Shown: positions 37,645 to 47,341 of the stretch, one piece after another
Numbering within the stretch: the stretch's first letter is position 1
Layout: the number at the start of each line of letters is the position of its first letter
Assembly: GCF_014698045.1 (NCBI RefSeq)
Contig: NZ_JACJSE010000012.1
Span: 132,098 to 196,097, forward strand
Source: Aulosira sp. FACHB-615
GTDB taxonomy: Bacteria > Cyanobacteriota > Cyanobacteriia > Cyanobacteriales > Nostocaceae
Direction of reading: 5' to 3'
Length of the DNA: 64,000 nucleotides
Program-made: the position numbers and the translations under genes
The notes under the pieces: model-generated
Seen by the model: only the letters and a program-made list of their open reading frames with translations
Told to the model about the DNA's origin: nothing
The model's database searches: none

Positions 37645-37753
37645 ATATTTAGTAGTGCTGAGTGCTGAGTGCTGAGTTAAATATTTTCCCCCTGCCTTCT
37701 GCCCCTGGTTGGTGAGCGTAGCCGAACCACTGCCCCCTGCCTCCTTTCAACTA

Positions 37754-37805
37754 CGTATAAACACTAGCTTCCAAATTTGGAGGCGAAAAGTTGAGTGTTT
37801 ATACG
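37754..37805. repeat. Long hairpin with internal palindrome
   Basis: CGTATAAACACT (37754-37765) pairs exactly with 37794-37805. The loop contains the palindrome TCCAAATTTGGA. A third related CGTATAAATACT follows at about 37815. It may be a 3' structure of pyrC or a small mobile repeat. Confidence 0.5.
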
Positions 37806-38206
37806 ATTTTAACTCGTATAAATACTATGCTACTTGGTTAAAAATGTTTGGGCTTTTGGAAGATATATCAGTATGAATATAAGATTTTCTTTTAACCAAG
37901 ACTTTTTAAAATTAATTTATCTCATAACTTAATCATTAGTTACTTTTTGATTACAGATTCTGTTTTTAACTTGGGAATACTAGGTCAGTGGATAGATGAC
38001 AGGATGGCTACTGCGATCGTAAATCTTTTAACCTTTCTCAACTAGTCTTTTGTGTTCAACTATCCGGATTTTTCCGCTAAAAAAAGAAGAGAATTAATAG
38101 GGTTAAGTAAACGGGCAAATTTCTGTGAAAACTCAGTTTTATACATATATAAATTTTATATGCACTTAATTTGGACGACCTTAAAACCTATTTTTTACAC
38201 TTCTGA

Positions 38207-38362
38207 TTGATTGTTTTCTCAGCAATTGGTGTTCTAAAAGCCAGCATTAGCAAAGAAAACAAAGTTAGTCTCAAAACACTAGCATCCCAATTAAACACAC
38301 TAAAAGAAACAATTTACTTAGTTAATCAAAGGCAGGTACAAAGAAAAACAGAATACAAGTAA
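38207..38362 (+). CDS. Possible small helical protein or gene fragment
   Basis: A TTG-started frame of 51 codons encoding a hydrophilic, helix-prone peptide (SAIGVLKASISKEN..., LASQLNTLKETIYLVNQ). Composition looks more coding-like than the surrounding AT-rich DNA. There is no RBS and no known family. It may be a remnant of a lost gene or chance. Confidence 0.2.
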   Translation: MIVFSAIGVLKASISKENKVSLKTLASQLNTLKETIYLVNQRQVQRKTEYK

Positions 38363-38892
38363 TACATCCCAGTACTGACTGGCTAACTAAAATTCATCTG
38401 TAAATGAGCCTTCTCACCAAGATGATTCCCTAAACAACAAATTAAAGTCACTTCTTATTTGAATGTAATTACCCTTGAGTGTCCGCACTCAAAAATCTGG
38501 CAGCTTGCTAGATATCACTCTCCAAAGGATTGTTTCATTCAAAAGCTTTGACTCAAGATTTATCGACACTTACGGCAATACTGTCTGCGAGCATAGACCA
38601 AAAATTAGCTAAATGCAGTCGCTAGTAAATGTCAATCAAGGCCAAACCCCTATTGTACAGTATTCCATTGATTTTTGAATAATGAAGGCAGTAATGTTAG
38701 TCAATTTCTTCGATGAACGCGGTAGTGGTAGATAGAACGAGTGTACAATCCCCCCTCGACTATCGATACATTTTTATCATCTCATCATGATGTGAGGCTA
38801 ATTTTGGATGGGACAGTTGTCCTTGTAGTTCATTTATGTAGAACCGCATCCAGAAAATTTTCTCACAACCTACAGCAATGAATTATGAATTC

Positions 38893-38915
38893 TGAGCGGC
38901 AAATTTTGCCGCTCA
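38893..38915. terminator. Near-perfect palindrome downstream of tsaE
   Basis: TGAGCGGCAAA (38893-38903) pairs exactly with 38905-38915. The stem lies about 115 bp beyond the tsaE stop on the minus strand and could end the yvcK-tsaE transcript. Confidence 0.4.
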
Positions 38916-39030
38916 AACTTCTTTTGGGTGGGATTCTCTACACAACTTTTGCCTACCCAATTTTTTTTGCTTTGATGGTGCATAATCACGGATAATTGTA
39001 TAGTCTAATCCACAAATCTAAATAATTTAT

Positions 39031-39486
39031 CTAGATTTTAGCAATTAACTCGCTGATGTTGCAATGTAATCCTGTAATATCAGCTTGACGAGTACCATTG
39101 TCGCCGTAGCTTAAACGCACACACAGATAACTCTCTGGCTGGTAAGGCATTCTCTCTGCCCACTCTATCGCTACAATTCCAGGTTCTATTTCGATTCCTT
39201 CCCAATAGCTTTCTAAGTTTAAACCTGTCACCTCTGATGGTTCTAAGCGATATAAGTCGAGGTGATAAAGGGGTATACGCCCTTGAGTGTATTCATTAAT
39301 CAAAGTAAAAGTGGGGCTGACAATAGATTCGGTAATTCCTAAACCTTGACCAATGCCTTGTACCAAGGTAGTTTTACCTGCACCTAAGTCGCCTTCTAGT
39401 AAAATGACAGTACCAGGAGTCAAAGTTTGACCTAGTTTGATACCTAAATTCAGAGTCGCTTGGACATCTGCAAGAGAAATTTTCAT
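39031..39486 (-). CDS. tsaE: tRNA threonylcarbamoyladenosine biosynthesis ATPase
   Basis: A 151-residue protein. Walker A GDLGAGKTT at about 32-40 and the downstream SPTFTLINEY and LYHLDLYRL motifs are diagnostic of TsaE (YjeE). It is the ATPase that drives the TsaB/TsaD complex in making t6A37 on ANN-decoding tRNAs, in the cytoplasm. The partner genes are not in the window. It lies 59 bp downstream of the yvcK homologue, same strand; the gap contains a 13-bp hairpin. Confidence 0.92.
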   Translation of the reverse strand: MKISLADVQATLNLGIKLGQTLTPGTVILLEGDLGAGKTTLVQGIGQGLGITESIVSPTFTLINEYTQGRIPLYHLDLYRLEPSEVTGLNLESYWEGIEIEPGIVAIEWAERMPYQPESYLCVRLSYGDNGTRQADITGLHCNISELIAKI

Positions 39487-39508
39487 TGTTGGTCATTGAT
39501 CATTGGTC

Positions 39509-39543
39509 ATTAGTCATTAGTGTATACATGACTAATGACTAAT
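39509..39543. repeat. Hairpin from GGTCATTA repeats
   Basis: ATTAGTCATTAGT (39509-39521) pairs exactly with 39531-39543. It is preceded by tandem GGTCATT/GATCATT units and lies between the yvcK homologue and tsaE, so it could modulate expression of tsaE. Confidence 0.55.
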
Positions 39544-39545
39544 TC

Positions 39546-40916
39546 TTACTTGCCATGATGAGCGCCACTGTACCAGCGTAACAAGACTTTTGCGAGTTTT
39601 TGGGGATTATGACGGACAACACCAGTTTCATCTTCATACAATACATTTGCTAAAACAACTCGTCGCCCTAGTAACGATACATCTTCTCTGTCGAGGAAAA
39701 CTGGATGAGAATTTTGTTGGGCATAACGGATGAGAGATTGGGGAGAAGGAGATTTTTTGTGTACCATAACAGCATCAAATAATCGCCTTTGACCACAGGC
39801 TGCATCAATAGCTTTGATATGGTCAGCAACAGTATAGCCCTCAGTTTCTCCTGGTTGGGTCATAATATTGCAGATGTAGATGCGAGGGGCTTTGGAGGAG
39901 GCGATCGCATTGGCAATTTCTGGTACTAGTAAATTAGGAATCAAGCTGGTATACAGGCTACCCGGCCCAATAATAATATAGTCAGCTTCTTTAATTGCTT
40001 TAATCGCTGCGGGTAAGGCTGGTGGATTAGCAGGTGTGCAACCAATTTTGACAATTTTACCACCAGCTTTAGGAATATTCGATTCTCCTTCAATGCGGCG
40101 GCCATCGGCTAATTCTGCCCACAGACGCACATCGGTGAGAGTTGCTGGCAAAACTTGTCCCCGCACCGCCAAGACTTTAGAACTTGCCGCCACAGCACGT
40201 TCTAAATCACCAGTAATCTCACTCATGGCAGTTAAGAATAAGTTACCAAAACTATGCCCCGTCAAGCCATCGCCAGCCCGAAAGCGGTATTGAAACAATT
40301 CTGTTAACAGCTTTTCTTCATCTGCTAAGGCTGCTAAACAATTGCGAATATCTCCCGGTGGTAGCACACCAAATTCTTGACGCAACCGCCCAGAAGAACC
40401 ACCATCATCAGCAACCGTGACGATCGCACTAATATTAGCACTATAAGTTTTTAACCCCCGCAACAAAGTCGAAAGTCCGGTACCACCGCCAATAACCACA
40501 ATTTTCGGCCCGCGATACAAGCGGCGATGGGCTAACAAAACATCAATGAGTTCTGTTTCACCTTGTTGTTTGAAAGCCGCAGTAATGGAACCCACAGTGC
40601 GAGTTTGTCCCCAAAGCAGCAACAGTAAGCCGCACAGTAGCACCAAAGGGCCACTGATATAGTTGGGTAGGATGTTGGTAATTACTCCCAGAAAACTCCT
40701 CAACAACTCCAACAGCCAAAAAATCGGGGTCAACTTCACCCATATAGCTAACCCCAAACTCGCCAAAAATACACCGCCAACGCTAATAAGTAACCAGCGT
40801 TTTACTGATAGTCCTGGAGATAACCACTTAAACCACTGGTTAACCCGATAAGATGTGCGGCTGCGCGACTGCTGTTGCAGGGCGTGGAGGGCTTGTCTGA
40901 GAAAACCAATTGACAT
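39546..40916 (-). CDS. yvcK: YvcK/CofD-like protein with N-terminal membrane segments
   Basis: A 456-residue protein. Residues about 41-62 and 82-105 are hydrophobic helices. The remainder is the CofD/YvcK fold with VVIGGGTGLSTLLRGLK, TVADDGGSSGRLR and LPPGDIRNCLAAL (nucleotide-sugar binding loops), and IIGPGSLYTSLIPNLL. YvcK binds UDP-GlcNAc and supports cell-wall synthesis and growth on gluconeogenic carbon in Bacillus. The membrane-anchored long form is common in cyanobacteria. Start ATG at 40916. The tsaE gene follows in the same direction. Confidence 0.88.
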   Translation of the reverse strand: MSIGFLRQALHALQQQSRSRTSYRVNQWFKWLSPGLSVKRWLLISVGGVFLASLGLAIWVKLTPIFWLLELLRSFLGVITNILPNYISGPLVLLCGLLLLLWGQTRTVGSITAAFKQQGETELIDVLLAHRRLYRGPKIVVIGGGTGLSTLLRGLKTYSANISAIVTVADDGGSSGRLRQEFGVLPPGDIRNCLAALADEEKLLTELFQYRFRAGDGLTGHSFGNLFLTAMSEITGDLERAVAASSKVLAVRGQVLPATLTDVRLWAELADGRRIEGESNIPKAGGKIVKIGCTPANPPALPAAIKAIKEADYIIIGPGSLYTSLIPNLLVPEIANAIASSKAPRIYICNIMTQPGETEGYTVADHIKAIDAACGQRRLFDAVMVHKKSPSPQSLIRYAQQNSHPVFLDREDVSLLGRRVVLANVLYEDETGVVRHNPQKLAKVLLRWYSGAHHGK

Positions 40917-41196
40917 ACCTGATTGAAAGCAGTGCTACAAACTAATGAATAAAGGAAAATTTACACTCCCTGGTTTTAACACCAAGTGTGTCATTATTAA
41001 GTATTTCAGTGCTTTGAGACTGATAGCAGAAGACAGGAGATAGAGGCCAAATGTAAGCAGGAGGTAATAGTATTACTATGCCTAACATTCTGCTTTCCGA
41101 GTGTCCTAACTTCTGTGACTACAGCTAGAAAACCAGTCATCAAAGTTGCCAGTCTTCCCAGTAAAACAATACCCTGGCTTGGTCAAAGTTAGTTTA

Positions 41197-41688
41197 ATGG
41201 AAAAACGAATTTTAGGTTTAGATCCTGGATTAGCCATTTTAGGATTTGGCGTAATTACTTGCAAACAAGGCTCTAGCAAGGTACAAGACACAACGGTAGA
41301 TATGCTTGACTTTGGGGTAATTCGTACCTCGGCAGATGCAGAAATGGCACAGCGCCTGTGTACCTTGTTTGATGATTTACACACCCTGATTAGTGAATTG
41401 CAACCAGACTTGGTTGCGATCGAAAAGCTGTTCTTCTATCGTATGTCAAGCACTATTCTTGTAGCACAAGCTCGTGGCGTTGTCATGTTAGTTTTGGGAC
41501 AACATCGTTTGCCTTATGTAGAATTTACCCCGGCACAAATTAAACAAGCTTTAACCGGCTATGGCAATGCAGATAAATCTGATGTGCAAGCCGCAGTGGC
41601 GCGAGAGTTGAATTTAGATACAATCCCAAGACCAGACGATGCCGCAGATGCTTTAGCAGTAGCTTTAACAGCATCTTTTCAGTTGTAA
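41197..41688 (+). CDS. ruvC: Holliday junction resolvase RuvC
   Basis: 163 residues from the ATG at 41197. The frame extends upstream to 41146, but the family starts just before RILGLDPG. Catalytic acidic residues are visible: Asp9 (GLDPG), Glu in VAIEKLFFYR, and RPDDAADALAVAL at the C-terminus, plus the TPAQIKQALTGYGNADK loop. It nicks four-way junctions symmetrically with RuvAB during recombination repair. RuvA and RuvB are not in the window, as is usual in cyanobacteria. Confidence 0.94.
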   Translation: MEKRILGLDPGLAILGFGVITCKQGSSKVQDTTVDMLDFGVIRTSADAEMAQRLCTLFDDLHTLISELQPDLVAIEKLFFYRMSSTILVAQARGVVMLVLGQHRLPYVEFTPAQIKQALTGYGNADKSDVQAAVARELNLDTIPRPDDAADALAVALTASFQL

Positions 41689-41984
41689 TTATTCATCACA
41701 GAGCCATCAATTATTTATTGTTGATATTGATTTATACTTCATACGGAAGCAGTGGTAGAGGCTAGGAAAATTTTTACTGAGGTAGATCATTTTCTCCTCT
41801 GCTAAGTGTATGGAAAATAAATTTTCATCTTGTAGAGTAAGACAGTGACAACTGCTGTTTACCAAAGTTCAACCAGCTAAAAGCTAGTTCCTGCCAAAAT
41901 TTATGTATGGGAAACCAACTTAAATCCTAAAGAGTCTGGTTTCAAAATAGGTAACAGCACCAGCCCCTACCAGCCCGATCACCT

Positions 41985-42590
41985 ATGCTAAAAGTTATGC
42001 ACTCGGCCGCCGACTCAGCCACACCCAATTCTCAGTGGGAGGAGTTAATTAAGCTTCCAACCCCAGACACAGTTCAATGGGACAATATCAAAACTCAGTT
42101 GGACTTGGTACTGTTGGCGCTAGAAACCTTGACTGGGATTGGTTCTGAGGCTATGCTTTCGGCGGCAGTTAACCTAAATTTAGAGTCAAGAGTGCCAGAC
42201 CGCGTAGCTTTATGGCGGCTACGGCAGTCAAATCCCCTACGCAAAGGTCAAGGAGGGCGAAAAAAGCTAGATGTAGAAGAAGCGCGATCGCTTGTTTTAA
42301 TCATCTGCTATCTCGCCAAACAGCACCAAGAATTAATTCGTCGTGCTGTTGGGTTACTAGAGCAAATGGCGGAAAATAACCGGGAACCTCATCAGGCTGC
42401 TTTACTTGGAGATTACATTGATGCTTTTTGCAACACCTACCAAGAGCGAATGGAAGAGGATGACCAAATCTCAACGGAATTACTCACCCACCTGGCACTT
42501 AAATTGCTCGTAAACTTGTTGTTTTACAGCGCCCCTGGTGGACACCGCCGTCTCTGGCTCGCACTCATCGACCATTCCGCAAAATATTGA
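41985..42590 (+). CDS. DUF3038 domain protein
   Basis: A 201-residue, helix-rich soluble protein with no signal or membrane segment. It matches what I know as DUF3038, a family confined to cyanobacteria (TPDTVQWDNIKTQLDLVLLALE, a central GGRKKLD, and a Leu-rich C-terminus). It lies 25 bp before the DUF4335 gene, a pairing that I recall as conserved. Function unknown; the constant pairing suggests the two proteins act together. Confidence 0.78.
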   Translation: MLKVMHSAADSATPNSQWEELIKLPTPDTVQWDNIKTQLDLVLLALETLTGIGSEAMLSAAVNLNLESRVPDRVALWRLRQSNPLRKGQGGRKKLDVEEARSLVLIICYLAKQHQELIRRAVGLLEQMAENNREPHQAALLGDYIDAFCNTYQERMEEDDQISTELLTHLALKLLVNLLFYSAPGGHRRLWLALIDHSAKY

Positions 42591-42615
42591 AAACGTCTCC
42601 TTTGCAGTTTCTGCC

Positions 42616-44217
42616 ATGCCTGTATTAAATTCTGTCATTCGTCGCTACACACCCCCCACTTGCACACTCGAAGTATTGGCACAAAGTTCGCCTTTGTCCC
42701 GTTGGATGGGGAAAACTGTAATTAAGCAACTCAGCTTTGAGTTACGCATTGACGATCCACGACTACCAGAAGAACGCAGGGTTGTAATTCGGGGCGATCG
42801 CGACCAACTCGAAGCTTTATGTGATGCCGTCACCAGCTATGTGCAGCAATTCCTCCAACAGCCGCCAGAAAGTTTTTCGCTGGGTTTTTCTGGCTTTGGC
42901 GATGCAATTACAACATCTGATGATTCAGCCCCATCGGCTTTATCCACACAGACTTTAAAATCTTTCGCCGCCGACATTCCCAGAAGCAAAATCTATTTAG
43001 AACCGGGCAGTTCTTTAACTCACAAATTACATCTTGGTTCTTTGTCTGGTCAAGCCTCTAGCCCGTTGGTGCAACTCAGTTTATTACAACTTTATGATTT
43101 AGCCTCAGCTTTGGATGAATACTCAGCTGATGTGATGGCTTTACCATCTCTGAATAACAATAATTCTGTTCTCCGTTTCCCGACTTGGGCTCCTATAGCC
43201 GCAGTTTTGGTTTTAAGTGTAGGTTTATTGCCAATCACTTTACAATACGCCAATTATTATCGACAAAATCAGCCGACAACGGCAAATAAAACTACTGCTC
43301 AAGAGTCTGATGTGGCTTTAGCACCTACACCACCAGCTAACTTGAGTACACCACTACCTGGACTGATATCTCCAGATAATTTACCATCACTGCCACCCAT
43401 CGACTCTACTCTGCCTCTGCCAACTTCTCGTTTGCCGGCACAACCTGTCATTCCTCCTGGGGCGGGTATTTCTTCCGCTAACTCCGCCACCTCCCTCGGT
43501 GTACCGTCAACATCTTCCAAAACTGGGCTGAATATACCCCAAGCAAGCATTAGCACCAAGAATAATCTCCCAAGTACCACATCAACAACAATTTCTGGTC
43601 AACAAATTGCCCTAAACCCTGCACCGTCCATTACTCAGGGTGAAATTAGCTTACCTCAAAGGCGGAGTTTACCTCCACGTCTGTCTTCTGGGGCGGATAA
43701 TTTATCATCTAGTAGTATCCCGTCAATTGTTCCGCCACCATTGGCAACTATACCCAATAACAACCGGGGCAATAATCTTTCGCCAGAGTACTCACCAACT
43801 AATCAACAACTAGGAGACAAAATCAGTTCGTCTCTACCACCTTCAGCCGCAGAAAATAATCCATTTGTTGATAGATTGGGTGATACTCCGCAAACTGCTG
43901 CACCTCCTAATGTGGCTACCAACAGCACAATATTTGACACAACCCAAATAGCAGAAGCTAGAAGTTTCTTTCAGAAGCGTTGGCAACCACCTGCGGGATT
44001 AACACAAACATTAGAATACAGCTTGACTGTGGATGTGGATGGTTCTCTAGCACGGATTTTACCTTTGAATAAACCAGCAAGAGAGTTTATTGATAATACA
44101 GGTATACCTGCAATTGGTAAGCCTTTTGTTTCTGGTAATAAATCTGGTCAAAATATCAGGATTCGAGTTGTTTTCAGTCCTGATGGTAAAGTACAAACAT
44201 TTTCGGAATCTGAATAA
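42616..44217 (+). CDS. DUF4335 domain protein with single membrane span
   Basis: 533 residues from the ATG at 42616; the in-frame GTG at 42538 lies inside the previous gene. Residues 1-170 are the DUF4335 domain (VIRRYTPPTCTLEV at the start, ELRIDDPRLPEERRV). A transmembrane helix follows at about residues 198-218 (APIAAVLVLSVGLLPITL). A long Pro/Ser/Asn-rich stretch of about 220 residues comes next. The C-terminal conserved module (RSFFQKRWQPPAGLTQTLEYSLTV) resembles the TonB-C/DUF4335 tails seen in cyanobacteria. The cytoplasmic domain, single anchor and extended periplasmic linker suggest an envelope-spanning component. Paired with DUF3038; function unknown. Confidence 0.75.
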   Translation: MPVLNSVIRRYTPPTCTLEVLAQSSPLSRWMGKTVIKQLSFELRIDDPRLPEERRVVIRGDRDQLEALCDAVTSYVQQFLQQPPESFSLGFSGFGDAITTSDDSAPSALSTQTLKSFAADIPRSKIYLEPGSSLTHKLHLGSLSGQASSPLVQLSLLQLYDLASALDEYSADVMALPSLNNNNSVLRFPTWAPIAAVLVLSVGLLPITLQYANYYRQNQPTTANKTTAQESDVALAPTPPANLSTPLPGLISPDNLPSLPPIDSTLPLPTSRLPAQPVIPPGAGISSANSATSLGVPSTSSKTGLNIPQASISTKNNLPSTTSTTISGQQIALNPAPSITQGEISLPQRRSLPPRLSSGADNLSSSSIPSIVPPPLATIPNNNRGNNLSPEYSPTNQQLGDKISSSLPPSAAENNPFVDRLGDTPQTAAPPNVATNSTIFDTTQIAEARSFFQKRWQPPAGLTQTLEYSLTVDVDGSLARILPLNKPAREFIDNTGIPAIGKPFVSGNKSGQNIRIRVVFSPDGKVQTFSESE

Positions 44218-44608
44218 TTAAATTTCCCAACTTTATGCCATTTATTTAACTGGTACAAAACTATGTACCAGTTATTCTTTTATTTAGGTACTTTTTAGTT
44301 AACTGATTACAGTCCAGTTATCAAAGTGGTAATTTAATTGTTGTAATTGACTACACAAATTAATAATATCGCTACTATAGCAGGGTACAGGATACAGGAT
44401 ACAGGTTACAGAATTAAAAGTTATACCATTTTGGATTTTAGATTTTAGATTTTGGATTGAGACAGGCTTTACTGGTAAGCTTTTGGGCAATTCATTTGTC
44501 GCAATCATTCTTCAATTTGGTATTATTTTCTGTCGAGTTTGTCTCATTTCCAAATATCCTAATTACCTTTGCTATTGCTAGAAAATTTTGAATTTATCGG
44601 GCGGAAAT
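44218..44608. other. Intergenic region with short tandem repeats
   Basis: 391 bp. Contains GATACAG units near 44385, TTTTAGATTTT-type units near 44430, and the second copy of the 50-bp repeat (44471-44520). It presumably includes the promoter of the next gene. Confidence 0.5.
44471..44520 (+). repeat. 50-bp dispersed repeat, copy 2
   Basis: 82 percent identical to 34336-34385 by eye and in the same orientation. Lies about 90 bp before the YiaA/B-type gene. Confidence 0.55.
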
Positions 44609-44893
44609 ATGCAGCAACTAAGTTCACAAAAAGATAGTACAGCTTGGATTATTCAAACATGGGCTGCTTTTATGCTTTCTGTTTCTATGACTAGCTTTGG
44701 GATTGTGAATTTGCCCGTAGATAACTGGGTAAAAGGTTTTATGGGTATGGGTTTAGCTTTTTCTGTTGGTTCGACTTTTACCTTGGCAAAAACAACCAGA
44801 GATTTGCACGAAGCTAAAAGATTAACAGCAAGAATTGATGAGGCAAAGGTAGAAAAATTACTATCACAACATGATTCTTTAAGTTTAAAATAA
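44609..44893 (+). CDS. YiaA/YiaB-type two-helix inner-membrane protein
   Basis: 94 residues from the ATG at 44609. The longer frame uses a TTG with no RBS; GGGCGGA lies before the ATG. Two hydrophobic segments are visible: WIIQTWAAFMLSVSMTSFGIV (about 12-32) and the FMGMGLAFSVGSTFTLAKTTRD region (about 45-65). The latter is typical of the YiaA/YiaB two-helix domain, which in cyanobacteria occurs as single small proteins. The C-terminal tail is charged and helical. Function unknown. Confidence 0.75.
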   Translation: MQQLSSQKDSTAWIIQTWAAFMLSVSMTSFGIVNLPVDNWVKGFMGMGLAFSVGSTFTLAKTTRDLHEAKRLTARIDEAKVEKLLSQHDSLSLK

Positions 44894-45001
44894 TCTATCT
44901 TTTCTAGCGGGGGATTTATTGATATTTGAGAGGATGTTTTAAAAGTCCTCTCTTTGGTAGCAAGACATTTTAGCTCCCCCCTAAATACCCTTTCACATCA
45001 A

Positions 45002-47341
45002 ATTTGAACCACTAATAGAGATTAGTTGAAGTTTAAACTTTTATTATGCAAATCAAATCAACTTATCAACCCGTTTCAATCCCTAATAGGGATTAGTTGA
45101 AGTTTAAACAAAATAAATCTCTACCTAAAAGCAGCGAGGGGTATGTTTCAATCCCTAATAGGGATTAGTTGAAGTTTAAACTTTTTTAACTGCAATTGGA
45201 TTATTGCTATTTGCTGGGATGTTTCAATCCCTAATAGGGATTAGTTGAAGTTTAAACATTTACCATCCGGTGATCCAATCCCATCACCTTGGTTTCAATC
45301 CCTAATAGGGATTAGTTGAAGTTTAAACCGAGGGTTTCTTGTTGATATTCAGTGTCTATGACGTTTCAATCCCTAATAGGGATTAGTTGAAGTTTAAACA
45401 TTTGGAACTTAGGGCTAAGTGCTATCAATGATTTTGAAAAATTTGTTTCAATCCCTAATAGGGATTAGTTGAAGTTTAAACTAAAGTAGTTAGCATGGGT
45501 TAGTGATTAATAAATTCTGTTTCAATCCCTAATAGGGATTAGTTGAAGTTTAAACATTACGAACCAGCTAGGGGAAGCTTTCTTGATGTTTCAATCCCTA
45601 ATAGGGATTAGTTGAAGTTTAAACCATAGCGATCGCATTAAACCTCAAACAATTTTTCTGTTTCAATCCCTAATAGGGATTAGTTGAAGTTTAAACGACA
45701 AGTTCTTTTCCGGTTGTTATGTCGGTCACGTTTCAATCCCTAATAGGGATTAGTTGAAGTTTAAACCTTCAGGGGATACCTTAAAGTACCTTCTCGCAAC
45801 TAAAAGTTTCAATCCCTAATAGGGATTAGTTGAAGTTTAAACTTTCCTAGTGTTCCCGTGATTGGTGGTTGTGATTCTGTTTCAATCCCTAATAGGGATT
45901 AGTTGAAGTTTAAACAAACTTATGTAGCTTTAAATGGTATTAACTTATAGTTTCAATCCCTAATAGGGATTAGTTGAAGTTTAAACGTCGTCTCACCCTC
46001 AAAAATGCACTTGCTCAACTCGAACAAGTTTCAATCCCTAATAGGGATTAGTTGAAGTTTAAACGCGTGCAGCCTGCGCCCACATCTACGGCGACCCGAT
46101 CGCCCGTTTCAATCCCTAATAGGGATTAGTTGAAGTTTAAACTTTGTATAATTCTCGGTTCCAAAGATGGTTTTAAAAAAGTCTTCCGTCCAATCAGTTT
46201 CAATCCCTAATAGGGATTAGTTGAAGTTTAAACTAAAATCAAATATATTTAGCACTCTGCCATTCTTCTCGTTTCAATCCCTAATAGGGATTAGTTGAAG
46301 TTTAAACCCGCGCTTGGTGTAAACAAAACGGCAAAGATCCGAATGTTTCAATCCCTAATAGGGATTAGTTGAAGTTTAAACGCCGCTTCCAATTGCTGCT
46401 GTAATTGATTTTTTTGCTCTGTTTCAATCCCTAATAGGGATTAGTTGAAGTTTAAACAAATCTACAATTCGCAAGCCCAAGCCAAAGCCAAGTTTCAATC
46501 CCTAATAGGGATTAGTTGAAGTTTAAACTTATAAAATACTTCTTGCGCTCCTGCTTGCGGTTTTGGTGTTTCAATCCCTAATAGGGATTAGTTGAAGTTT
46601 AAACTTTATCACCAGTCCTTTCAACCAAGACAATGCTGTTTCAATCCCTAATAGGGATTAGTTGAAGTTTAAACATTATGCCAGGAAATACCAAATTACA
46701 AAACTCCCAATGGTTTCAATCCCTAATAGGGATTAGTTGAAGTTTAAACTCTGCTCCCAGCGTCGCCTGGAAAAGTCTTGGTTGGCGTTTCAATCCCTAA
46801 TAGGGATTAGTTGAAGTTTAAACTTTGTGAGATTGGTTAGAAAATCCATGTGCTAGTAGTTTCAATCCCTAATAGGGATTAGTTGAAGTTTAAACCTTGG
46901 CACAATTCAAGCAGCAACCTTCCAAGGGAATTTGTTTCAATCCCTAATAGGGATTAGTTGAAGTTTAAACCGCTCAAAAAGAGGATATCCAAGCTATTCA
47001 CACGTTTCAATCCCTAATAGGGATTAGTTGAAGTTTAAACGTAAGTTGGGGGTTCTCAATTCAAATCCGAATCGCCCCGTTTCAATCCCTAATAGGGATT
47101 AGTTGAAGTTTAAACATGGATCAGACAGAAACTGAAACTACTGTAAATGATCTTTCGTTTCAATCCCTAATAGGGATTAGTTGAAGTTTAAACATAAAAT
47201 AGTTCAAGGACATTTCCACCTGTATCTTGCGTTTCAATCCCTAATAGGGATTAGTTGAAGTTTAAACGTAAGCAGGGTGCGCCGGATTCATCTCGATGTC
47301 ATCGGTTTCAATCCCTAATAGGGATTAGTTGAAGTTTAAAC
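45002..47341 (-). CRISPR. CRISPR array, 32 repeats and 31 spacers, no cas genes in view
   Basis: 31 identical 37-bp repeats plus one decayed repeat at 45002-45038 (5 mismatches). On the plus strand they begin GTTTCAATCC and end GTTTAAAC. The centre is an 8-bp palindrome AATCCCTA-A-TAGGGATT. Spacers are 32-54 nt, mostly 33-41. On the minus strand the repeat ends ATTGAAAC, the 5' handle of type I/III crRNAs. The decayed repeat at the left end is the expected oldest end. Both place the leader to the right, with minus-strand transcription. Repeat sequence and spacer spread fit the cyanobacterial III-B/I-D-type arrays. No cas gene lies within 20 kb on the right or 45 kb on the left. Confidence 0.98.

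Larger units (their letters stand above)
37645..39030. other. Long intergenic region between convergent genes
   Basis: 1.39 kb, mostly AT-rich. Contents: tandem GTGCTGA units near 37660; a CCCCTGCC tract; a hairpin (37754-37805); a 51-codon frame (38207-38362); a hairpin near the right end (38893-38915). No tRNA or other RNA gene recognised. Confidence 0.5.

Noticed and set aside
47041..47078. tRNA T-arm-like string in a CRISPR spacer (GGGGGTTC...TTCAAATCC)
   Set aside because: No matching acceptor, D or anticodon arms; it is a 38-nt spacer between two perfect repeats.
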